NCBI GenBank assembly: GCA_023653785.1 | Contig: JAMKCH010078900.1 | Coordinates: forward strand, 62,001-126,000 | DNA: 64,000 nt | Source: Ophioderma brevispina | Lineage: Eukaryota; Echinodermata; Ophiuroidea; Amphilepidida; Ophiodermatidae | Direction: 5' to 3' | In this document: positions 54,224 through 64,000 of the stretch, piece by piece | How the letters are laid out: the number at the start of each line of letters is the position of its first letter | How positions within the stretch are numbered: position 1 is the first letter of the stretch | The notes under the pieces: model-generated | The model's input: only the letters and a program-made list of their open reading frames with translations | The model's database searches: none | Told to the model about the DNA's origin: nothing | Made by a program: the position numbers and the translations under genes

Positions 54224-54500
54224 TATACTACTGCTGCTGCTGCATGAATGCTGCTGCTGATGCTGCGTCTGAGATGCTGGGCTGATGCTGCTGCTGCTGC
54301 TGCTGTGTGCTGCTGCTGCGGCTGCTGCTGCTGCTGCTCACGTACTACATACTACTACTACTACTATACTACACTACTACTGCTACTGCTACTGCTGTGC
54401 TGCCTTTGCTGCTACTGCTAGCTTACTGCTACTGTTGCGGCTGCTTTGCCTGCTTAACCATTATAACACATCACCACCACCACTACCACGGACCACTACC
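54224..54500. repeat. CTG/CTA/CAC trinucleotide repeat region 2
   Basis: (CTG)n from 54228 to 54335, then CTA-rich, then mixed CTG and CAC triplets. Confidence 0.9.
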
Positions 54501-54617
54501 ACCACCAAGGACATGTTAGGGAATTAGGGTGGCCACTTCACACAAATATAAAACGTTTTGGAAGTACCGCAACCCCTCTAAATAAATCATCTGTGTATGG
54601 CCCTGCATGTGCCGCGC

Positions 54618-54745
54618 CCGCCACCACCACCACCACCTACCACTACATAACACTACCACGACCACTACCACTACCACTACTACTACTACTACTACTACTC
54701 TACTACTACTACTACTAGTACTACCGACTATCCTCATCCTCCTCC
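54618..54745. repeat. CAC/CTA trinucleotide repeat region 3
   Basis: (CAC)n followed by (CTA)n with single-base slips. Confidence 0.9.
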
Positions 54746-54825
54746 TGAAATTGGAAACGATTAGTTATCCAGGTAGCAGGATTGTATATTTATTAATCTT
54801 CCCTGGAGATAGTGTTACACAAAAA

Positions 54826-54898
54826 TGTGCGGTTGGCCGGATTCGAACCGGCGCAACCTTCGTATACATGCACGACGCTCTACCCAACTGGGGGCTAT
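54826..54898 (-). repeat. tRNA-derived sequence (tRNA pseudogene or SINE head)
   Basis: Minus strand: TAGCCCCCAGTTGGGTAGAGCG corresponds to the D-arm and A box, and GCCGGTTCGAATCCGGCC is a perfect T-arm with B box. The anticodon arm pairs only in part (TCGT..ACGA), and the 3' CCAACCGCACA has no matching 5' acceptor strand. So this is a tRNA relic, not a functional tRNA. Confidence 0.65.
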
Positions 54899-56744
54899 CA
54901 GGAAGGGTTGGTAGAGGCTATCAGGCAGGCAGGGGTTGTAGAGGAGCGATTCGAAACCTATAGATGATACCATATTATTCTTTGAAAAAAATATTGTATT
55001 TTCCAGGAGTTTTCAGGAATGAGGGCATTGTGAAGGTTACGGGACAGGCAAATATGGTAAACCATTTTGACACTTTCTTCTCACGCAGCTTTTGCTTGAT
55101 TTACTGAAAAAGAGAACTCCAAGTCGAATAATTAACATTTCTTCGAGTTGTGCATTCACTTCCAAAAGAATCATCTATTTGCGGGGGAAGAGTTTTCCAG
55201 CACTAAGGGATCTCTCCAGAATATAGGAAAGTAAATTAGCGAACGTTCTTTTTACGCGTGAACGTGCAGGAGGACTGGACAAAACGAAGGTGTCGGTATT
55301 TGTGTACATCGGGTATGTATTCACCAATATGTCTCCAAATATATACGTGGTAGTGTGTGTCTTTGTGGTGGGCGTGGGGGGGTGTTCTTGTTATTTGTAT
55401 TTTTTACAGCAATTAATTCAAATAATTTTTACCGACAGGTGGATGGGTAGGTTTGCAAGAAAAAAAGTCACTTATAAGGTGCATTCCGTGATGTCAGCAC
55501 CTTATTGTTTTATGTCATTGTTCACAAGAGATCCTTGAGAAATTAATATTAGCTTTTTATTTACCATTATTTCATTCCAATCCGATATGTAGAACGAAAG
55601 ATGCTTCGGGGCTTTTTTTTCTATCATATAATCGGTCGGGAAGTGCAAAGTCTTTGAACTGATTGATTTGCCAATGAGTAGAATTCACCGATTGAAAAAC
55701 AAATCTCTATTGTACCTATTGCTGATCAAAAGTGTGATGTGAATGTCTATCCTCAGCAATACTTAGTGCTCCGTTTTTTGACACATTAATCAATTTTGAC
55801 TAATTAGCCACATTAAAAGCACGCAGAACATGGTGGATCAAACAACAATATTATCAATTCTCTATACCCGAAAGAGTAGTTATGGTAGAGAATTATACAT
55901 AGAATGCCGAAAGCACGTTATATTTATGCACCGGGGTATTCAGTCCTGGCTTTTTGAGGGGGGACCCCGGGGTGAAAGAACTCCTAATAGCTGAAAATAA
56001 GCACCCCCAAGGTACGTCACTGTTATCTGTTTATTTCATGAGCACAGTGCATAATGTGAATTTGAATGTTTTTTGGTGCTCCGAAAGGAAGAAGGAAATA
56101 AGTCAGAAGTCAAAGACCTCAAAGAAAAGGCTGTTGTGTCACGTATGTTACTTCATGCATGCAGAGGCAAATCGGACCGATTCGATTTGGTACTCTGAAT
56201 TATAATGAAGCATATCTTTTGTTCTTCATATCGGATTGAAATAAAATTAATGGCAAATAAAAGCTTATCAAAGGTGCAACGAGAGATTTAAATAACAGGT
56301 GTCCCTAAAAAAATGTGTAAATTCTGATTTTTGCACTGGTGTAAAGCTTTCTATCAAAAATATCCCCATCTGAAAGGATTAACCTGAGAAGTGTTCTTTG
56401 GTACAAAAATTGTGAAATTTCTAATTTCCTATAGGAGCAAGTAGGAAATTCAGCCTGTTTCTATTGAAATATTAGCATATACAAATCACCTTTTGCTTTC
56501 ATTTTAAGTTATTTCTGTAGCCAAATAAAAGGTAGGGAATCTACTACATGCCTAATCTATATGAAATCACTACATATCACAGTTTATATGGATGACTTGA
56601 AATCTTTCGTTGCACCTTTAATCTAGCTTTAGAGGCATACCAAACAAAAACCCATATACAATTATTTCTCTTAACAAGCTCCTGTCCCGAGTGCTTATTT
56701 TTTGCGAGACTCCACATTACGGTTGTATTTTCTTCCTATTCCAG
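54899..56744. other. Upstream of the plus-strand RDH exon; no other exon found
   Basis: The frames at 55290-55538 and 55954-56205 have no SDR motif. This stretch may be intron. Confidence 0.4.
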
Positions 56745-56949
56745 GCCTATATTCACATCCGCCAAGGCGGGCGCTCAAACGTCTATCTTCTGTGCTGTGG
56801 ATGATTCTATAACGCATCTTTCTGGTAGATATTTTACTAACTGCCGAGTCTCAAAAGAATCCGGTCTAGCTAAAGATGACGCATTGGCAAGAAAAGTTTG
56901 GGAGCTGAGCATGCGCAGAACAGGTTTTAAAATAAATAAGAACTCTTAA
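56745..56949 (+). CDS. Terminal exon of a second retinol dehydrogenase-like SDR
   Basis: A strong acceptor (TTTTCTTCCTATTCCAG) is followed, after one leading base, by PIFTSAKAGAQTSIFCAVDD, SITHLSGRYFTNCRVSKESG, DDALARKVWELSMRRTGF and a TAA stop. It is the same C-terminal piece as 27103-27309 (GAQT, SGRYF, W.LS), about 39 of 54 residues identical, on the opposite strand 29 kb away. It has no stop or frameshift. Its reading starts in phase 1, whereas the minus-strand copy starts in phase 0, because this exon has one extra base before the GAQT part. Upstream exons of this copy were not found. It may be a live paralogue with other exons outside my recognition, or a duplicated fragment. Confidence 0.8.
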
Positions 56950-58683
56950 AATTTGTAATGATAGTGTATACCATTAAGGATGAAGACAAGAAGGCATCCT
57001 CTCTACTAGTTAATTCGTGGTGCCATAAATAGCAGGCGCCAGAAAATGAGTGGAATTTCAACATTCCGCCTAACATGCTTTTGGCACTGATTGAAAGCGA
57101 AATACAGAGTATTGGCGTTGGGATTAGATACCATTGGTATTGTTCAGAAAGTAATGTGTCTTTAAAGACTGTGATGTCCATTGGCCTGGCTAGCACTAAT
57201 TAGATTTTACTGGTTGCCTAGAAATGTACAAAACCAACATTGTAGAGTTTTGTTTTCAAATATAGGAAATGACGGGATGCAGACGTGTATGATAGTTTGT
57301 CTAAATATGCTTCATGTTCAGAAAGAATTCCTTTCAAGAACACGGAATTTGAATGTTTGCATATGAAACCATGTTTCATCAAGAAAGAACTTAACCACGC
57401 CAGTGACCACTGAGCACGTTGGAGTGGACCCAGCATTCAAAAACCGGAGTAAGATACAAATAAAAATTGAATGTGTCTAAAATGTGATTAAAAAGTTCAA
57501 GTTTATGGAACGAGCCTTTAAAACCAGAACCACGCAGAGTGCCTGCAAACGGACGTGTATTCCAAGGTGTACATCATGTTTATGTATGACTTCCCAAATA
57601 TATCTAGAGAGTATTTTCAATTGATTTAAAAACGCCTACAGCAGTTTCCTTTTCTTACCCTAAACAGTCATTTTTATGATCAGGGTTAAAAGAGGAACCC
57701 TAAATAAGTCTTTTATATGATTTTTTTTACCCGAAACGAGTATTTTTTTTATAAAGGCTGTTAAGGAGATAAGAATAATGATGACATTGAGAGAGGTGTT
57801 GCTGAGGAACAATGCTGATGGGCATTCTTGAAATTCAGAAAACAATTGAAATCACCCAGCGGAATCAGGGCACTTCAAGGTTTAAAAAATCGACAAAAAT
57901 GTCATTGACAACCAGATTTACGAAGATATCTATAGTAGATTTCAAAATAAGTGACTGAGACCTCATTAAAAGTTTTAGGTCTATCCATTCACCGTGCCAG
58001 AGTAACTATGAAATATTTTATACAATGTATAGTATGTAGATAGTAATAATCTTGACCTAAAATACATTTCACATCTAAGATAGCTTGGATGTTTCAATGC
58101 AAGTATTAGGATGAAAACACCAGCAATCATTTCATTTAATTAACATTGTTATTTGAACATAACTTAACGTTGACATTGCAAAATATCATTCGTACAACAG
58201 CATAGGAGGAAATATGCATTCTTATATCAATGCACACATAACACAACTAAGTTTTAAGTTTGGCCATCAACAATGAGCCAACCCATGCATAAAGATTACG
58301 CAAAGAGCGGTTTTCCATGTAGAAACTACTGATCAAGTCCCATAAAAGCCGTTCTTACGGTCAACTTGTAACCATGACACAATATTTTGTAAGGGCACTC
58401 AAACAAGGCTTATTCTCCGCAGGGCCGGGTTTGAACCTCATATCAATATCTGGGTGAATATATCACCCCTATGGAAATATGCAAGAACTCTCCCTTAATT
58501 GTGAAATCTACTTTTTAGAACAGTGTACACGAATTATAGAACCTAAATAGTTTAAACAGATTGTCTAGTTGTTTTTATGTTGTTGCTTTAGTTGCTTCGT
58601 TTTTACTTATTATGTTTGAGTGTTTTTTATTTTCTTGATCCGATGGTATTTTATAAGAAGCATATAAGTGTATGTATTCTTTG
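56950..58683. other. Probable 3' untranslated or flanking region of the plus-strand RDH exon
   Basis: The first canonical AATAAA after the stop that I find is at 57459-57464. The minus-strand frames of 61-89 codons here (56927, 57218, 57660) have no signature. Confidence 0.4.
57459..57464 (+). promoter_or_regulatory. Possible poly(A) signal for the plus-strand RDH exon
   Basis: AATAAA about 510 bases after the TAA stop. Use is unproven. Confidence 0.25.
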
Positions 58684-59434
58684 GCTATGTGTCATTGAAA
58701 ATAAAGAGATGCAAGCGTATGTGTCATTGAAAATAAAGAGATATAAGCGTATGTGTCATTGAAAATAAAGAGATGCAAGCGTATGTGTCATTGAAAATAA
58801 AGAGATATAAGCGTATGTGTCATTGAAAATAAAGAGATGCAAGCGTATGTGTCATTGAAAATAAAGAGATGCAAGCGTATGTCATTGAAAATAAAGAGAT
58901 CCAAGCGTATGTCATTGAAAATAAAGAGCTGCAAGCGTATGTGTCATTGAAAATAGAGATATAAGCGTATGTGTCATTGAAAATAAGAGATATAAGCGTA
59001 TGTGTCATTGAAAATAAAGAGATGCAAGCGTATGTGTCATTGAAAATAAAGAGATATAAGCGTATGTGTCATTGAAAATAAAGAGATTCAAGCGTATGTG
59101 TCATTGAAAATAAAGAGATGCAAGCGTATGTGTCATTGAAAATAGAGATGCAAGCGTATGTCATTGAAAATAAAGAGATGCAAGCGTATGTGTCATTGAA
59201 AATAAAGAGATATAAGCGTATGTGTCATTGAAAATAAAGAGATGCAAGCGTATGTGTCATTGAAAATAAAGAGATATAAGCGTATGTGTCATTGAAAATA
59301 GAGATATAAGTGTGTCATTGAAAATAAAGAGATTCAAGCGTATGTGTCATTGAAAATAAAGAGATATAAGCGTATGTGTCATTGAAAATAATGAGATGCA
59401 AGCTATGTGTCATTGAAAATAAAGAGATGCAAGC
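58684..59434. repeat. 32-bp minisatellite, 24 units
   Basis: Unit GCGTATGTGTCATTGAAAAT plus AAAGAGATGCAA. Twenty-four CATTGAAAAT cores can be counted. Units of type ATGCAA and type ATATAA often alternate, giving a 64-bp higher-order period in places. Occasional units lack a GT or an AA. Most units contain AATAAA on the plus strand. There are no unique spacers, so it is not a CRISPR array. Confidence 0.95.
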
Positions 59435-62400
59435 AATTCTATCTACCAAAGCTTGCTGTTTTTAATGGAAGCTTTAAGATGTTGGTCTTAATTCTGTTAT
59501 CTGACACCCGTGAACGCATTTACATACAATTTCGCGATGTAACTATACAGTTTATTTAATTTGTTCCCCTCGCGCAAATAAGATATTCTTCATAATTGCG
59601 CGACGCTGAAGGTCGACATCAATGCATTAAAGACAAGACGTAGAATTTTTTGAAAATATACAATTTATTACACATTCAGTTTTACATTCCACCAAGCAAT
59701 CACATGAAAAAGTCTGTTTTTGACAATCTGACACGAATTTCCCATTATTTCATCTAGTACGAAAGCATTTAGTCCTTTGGGTAGTGGCATACTATAAGCT
59801 TATAAGCGCCATTCCAGAAATTAAAGACACCCCTAGAAGGATTTTGTTTCCATTCTGAGAGAAATACAAATAAATTCCTCGATTTGCATGGTAAAAAATG
59901 AGACAAAATCCTAAATGTCGAAATCAGTATTACAATGTTCCAAATTTCTAATGGTCAAACTTTTAGGTGTGCACTTTTCTTCTGAACAGCCAATTTTTAA
60001 GCATTTTGTTAAATGACTTAAATGTCATATGGAAGGAAAATTTTAAAATGCTCGAATCAAGTTGAAAGGGATGTTTCAAACACATAAAGTTTAATTATAT
60101 CTAGGTGTATAAACAGAAGTCTAATAATACCAAGTTCTTGCATTGAATGCACTTTTTTTAAAAAGTGTTCCGTTTTTGTTTTTTGTTTTTTTTTTTTTTG
60201 GGGGGGGGTCTTAGTTGAGAATGTTCCTGAAATTTGTATCTGCGGTTGACCTTAAATATGCTTATTTATGAGAAAAGATTTTCAAATATATCTTGACATG
60301 GAAAATAGCCAATTCTAAGTATTTTATTAAGGTGTTTTTAGTGGACTAAACCCTTATCTCAGATTCAGAAAAAAAACTATAAAAAATTTTTTTTATGAAA
60401 TATTTTAATGAAGTGACACAGATAAAAAAAAAGATCCAATACATGCTTTCATTACTCAGCTATCGTATACTAGCTACCACACTCAGGTCTGGAATATAAT
60501 AAAGAGTTAAGGTATAAGCTCTTAAGCTTAAAATTCAACTAAAACCAAAAAAAAAAAGAAAAAAACACTAATTATTCGAGACATTGCCATCTACTTAATC
60601 CGTGTTACAACATTACCACATGACATAATTTATTATAATTATCCATACAGCAGTTTGAAGTGTACCCTTCTTTATCAAACTTTTATCTGAAAATTCTACA
60701 CACTTACATCACTAATTTTAAAACAGGATTTGTTTTTGTTTTTTTTTTTTTTGTTTTGGGGTTTTTTGTTTGCACTGTTTCCTCTGTGGAAACATTTTTT
60801 TTAATCCGTAATATTCATATTATGCAGTACTAATTCATACGTCATTATGGCTACAGCATTACCACTTTGGGGCAATACATTATGGTTTGCAGCCATAGCC
60901 CTGACATCGATAACTACGTGAATAAAAAAAACGTGGCAGTGCAATGACTTTGAACTGATTAAAGTCCCACTGAATCATATATTTGTTTTAATAAAGCAAA
61001 TATACTTCCTTCCAAGTGTTGACAATGTTAAGAAATCGACTGAAAAATAGCCAGCTATACCACATTTGTAAGCCACCTCTTTTTCCTCCATTCAATGGGA
61101 TTTATACGGTTAAGCAAGATATTAGTTAATGTTATACGATACGGGTATATGCCAATTATTGTAGAACTGGCCTAGTCATGTTCACACAACATCCTCACCC
61201 ATAATCCGAATGTGTAAATTGAAAAAAAAAGGGTTTTCAACGCTACTACCTGTAATTCAGATATAGATACAAGCTCTGCCAATAAGGGACCAAACTCCTA
61301 GCCATATCCTAAACAATGGAAGATCTTGTTTTCTTGCTCGGCACAGGTGAATTGGTGTGTGGATTTGTCATATCAGTTGGCACATGGGGTATAATAATTG
61401 CCCCTTCGACATAAGAATTGAGAAAAAACGCCAACAATGCAGTCCGCTTCTTTGTCAAGCCGTAGACATTAATTCAAACAGCATGAATGTGACAATATCG
61501 CACGACAGTACTAAATGTAGATTAGCATTTTGTGTGATCCTATACAACACTACTGAGAAAAGCAATTTCTCTAGCTACTCCCTTTTAGATACCCCTATCA
61601 TTGGGCCAAACAGGAAGGACGCAACATTGTACTGCCGGAAAAACCAATTTTCCTAGTCCGCATTTTCCGGGATAAAACAGATTGTATTTCCAAAACTATT
61701 TCCTTAACAATTTTTGCGCGAAAAGCAATTTCCCCCTAGCCACCCATTTAAGATAAACTATCGATCAAGCCACAGGAAATATTAACCAAATTTGAAAACT
61801 GGAAAAGCAATTTTCCTAGCACTAAACAGCAAGGATACATAAACAAATGGAAACAATGCATCTAACATCCTGCCTGTCGTGCAATTGGGTCAACCCAAAT
61901 TCTGATACATTAAGATACACACAACATGAAATTAATCCTTTAATTATATGGAAAATCTGAATGCAAATTTCTGCAGGTTTTAAATGACATATTAGAAAAC
62001 ATCCTTTACTGTATAATACATGATACGGTAATCCGTAAAAACTTTCTCTGGATGACTCTCCATCTCCAGATCCTTGATAATTTGCTTCATAATAATTTTA
62101 AAGAAAACATTTTAAATAATCCTAGAAAAATATAGAATTTGTTAATTTAGAAGGCATTAGCTGGTAATTATTTATTGTCATCAAATGCTTGATATTCCAG
62201 ACTGAAAAGGATACATACAATCGGACAAAAAATACAACTTAGAAGATCAAATCACATCAAAACATGAAGCATGATATTTTTCTCAATTGCCAATTCAAAA
62301 CAAACAAAAGTCACAAAATCCGTTACATCTCTAGGCGAGTGGGTGGGAAATATTTTTGTCAAATTTCCACCCACATCCTATCTCGCTGCCTGGCTTGACA

Positions 62401-63189
62401 GAAACGCTAATGACGATGGTGAATCTGCAAAAGCACCCGGCTGCAGAAGTAGAACCCCCTATTGGACGGTATAGAAAGTAAGGCAATGACCGCATTGGCC
62501 CGTAACCACATGTGAATAACACACAGAACGTGGTATGGACACCACAAGGGCCCTAATCTGCCAGGGCAAATTCGTTTTCATTTTGACCTTGCTCATAAAA
62601 CGGTATTCTGTGATTAGTCCTTAGCCTGAAATATCAAGTAAATGTAACATTAAGGGACAAGACCTCATGATATTCAAGATATTTACATTCTCACAACACA
62701 ATCTTAATTGGTGTGTAAATCCCATAGAATAGGCCATATCTCAGCGTATTGTTCATTCTGATTTTTTCATTTTTTTTTCAACACATTAAAGTATATTAAT
62801 GTGTTTTATAAAAACAGCAAACTATGATATAGTGATTGCATTAAGGTCAGTTCATCTTTAACCTTGCACATTTTTTGGATTCACGTTGTATATGAAAATA
62901 GAAAGCCACTGCAATTGTTTTTTTTAACCAATCCATGTATAAGACAAAACATATCCATTTAGATGTATAAGATATCCAAAATATACGAATTAAGTTAAAT
63001 CTCTTCATGAAATCCAAAATGCAACTTTAAAAATGAAGTTATGTCCAGTAAAACAGCGAAAATACAGTTTGTGTTTTTAGTGCTGGTGGTTTTCTTCAGA
63101 ACAGAACGATACAGTAAATAATGTAAAATAAGGGAAAATGGAGAGTAGTTGACCGTCTCATGAAAAAAAAGGGCACACTGTCAAAAACA
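59435..63189. other. 3.75-kb stretch without recognised genes
   Basis: AT-rich with poly-T and poly-A tracts (60180-60200 followed by GGGGGGGGG; 60740-60752). The 99-codon frame at 61357-61656 has no family signature. It may be untranslated sequence of a gene beyond the window. Confidence 0.45.
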
Positions 63190-63790
63190 ATCGTGGTTAA
63201 ATTTAACACCGCGGGTGTTGAAGTTTAAAACACCAGGCCGGTGTTTGGAGAACCAACCTATTGGTTTTAAACTACAAACATCCAAACAATACAACACCAA
63301 TTGGTGTTATATTGACACTCATTTTGGTGCTACAATACATGACATAACACATCTTGGTGTTTCTTACACCACCATTTGTGTTTTTTAATTATGTATTATT
63401 AACATCCTCACTGCGTGTAAATTGACACACTGTTTCATTAACACCACTCATGGTGTTGATTGACACCACGGTTACTGTAACACCTCCTGTGGTCCCAGGA
63501 AGACCACACGCTTTGGTGTTAATTAACACCAACTGTTGGTGTTTAACTGTTATCGCTGATAACATCTAACATGTTAGTAGAAAATGGTTTGCTGTGTTTT
63601 AATTGTTTGTTTCTATATTAGGTGCTTACTCTTTACTGCATAATAAGCAGATACCACCAAAAGCCATAACCAAAATTTTGGCAAGCAACACAAGCGGTGT
63701 TAAATCATAACTTTACACTAGAAATTAAACACTGACAAGCTTAACACCCCGACCCTGGTGTTGCATATTTTCAACACGTGAGTTTTTGCA
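63190..63790. repeat. Cluster of AACACC / GGTGTT palindromes
   Basis: At least five short perfect inverted pairs: AACACC-GCG-GGTGTT (63210), AAACACC-AGGCC-GGTGTTT (63228), AACACCAATTGGTGTT (about 63294), GGTGTTAATTAACACC (about 63515) and AACACCAACTGTTGGTGTT (about 63526). Many single copies lie between them in both orientations. No coding frame. Confidence 0.8.
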
Positions 63791-64000
63791 GTGCAAAGTT
63801 AAGTAAAAAGGCTGCTGTAGTTTTAAAAGTTGGATTTTTTCCATTGTTTTCTCTCGAAGGAAATGAAAAAATTAGAGCTATCATGGCTTATTGGTTAAAT
63901 TTTAATACTTTCAGCAGTCCAAGGCAATAAAGTAAACCATTAATTTCCATGAAGATTTCTGATAAAATCTAAATTATATACTCCCCAAAGTTTACATTAA
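63791..64000. other. No gene recognised at the right edge
   Basis: AT-rich sequence with no supported feature. Confidence 0.4.

Noticed and set aside
54285..54527. Leu-rich membrane-protein-like frames
   Set aside because: They are the CTG/CTA triplet repeat read in frame.
58684..59434. CRISPR-like array
   Set aside because: Units are contiguous 32-bp tandem copies without unique spacers, in an animal-type sequence.
61357..61656. 99-codon plus-strand frame
   Set aside because: No family motif, no splice context; composition like the surrounding noncoding DNA.

Overview
The window looks like AT-rich, gene-poor nuclear DNA from a multicellular animal. The intron-split coding fragments, the GT/AG splice sites and the mix of mobile elements (DIRS-type gag, Penelope-like reverse transcriptase, many MITEs, long palindromic DNA elements, tRNA-like sequences) fit a marine invertebrate. 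An echinoderm or other invertebrate deuterostome is a guess from overall character; no sequence here proves it. There are no bacterial operons, rRNAs, intact tRNAs or CRISPR arrays. Almost all open frames longer than 60 codons are chance frames or lie in repeats.

The recognisable host genes are short-chain dehydrogenases of the retinol dehydrogenase 11-14 type (RDH). On the minus strand, three pieces lie in the correct 5'-to-3' order: a clean cofactor-binding exon (37904-37662), a damaged YxxxK catalytic exon (36359-36220) and a clean terminal exon (27309-27103). On the plus strand a paralogous terminal exon stands alone at 56745-56949. I could not find the first exon or the exon carrying the NHLGHF-type motif for either copy.

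Layout: 1-4250 is mostly a 2-kb tandem duplication whose copies differ mainly by small indels. 5.1-5.55 kb is a shorter tandem duplication. 7.5-7.7 kb holds a gag-like exon. 8-10.4 kb holds MITEs, foldback hairpins and a 17-bp minisatellite. 10.9-12.8 kb is a DNA transposon containing a 1.1-kb palindrome, followed by an exon of a repetitive transposon-like protein family (12.95-13.4 kb). 13.4-17.6 kb is unremarkable. 17.75-18.8 kb and 20.1-21.1 kb are long palindromes. 23.3-24.9 kb is a decayed DIRS-type gag interrupted by a MITE. 25-38 kb holds the minus-strand RDH exons, with MITEs, a 70-base poly-C run and a Penelope-like fragment. 38-41.5 kb has a composite MITE and another 1.2-kb palindrome. 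45-51.7 kb has scattered MITEs and a further palindrome. 53-55 kb is rich in CTG/CTA triplets and holds a tRNA-like sequence. 56.7 kb is the plus-strand RDH exon. 58.7-59.4 kb is a 24-copy, 32-bp minisatellite. 63.2-63.8 kb is a cluster of small AACACC/GGTGTT palindromes.

The most unusual feature is the density of long inverted-repeat elements: about five large palindromes of 0.8-1.2 kb plus one fragment, from at least three families. Several contain, or have been entered by, other elements. They behave as a layered population of non-autonomous foldback transposons. All homology calls are by eye; no search was run.
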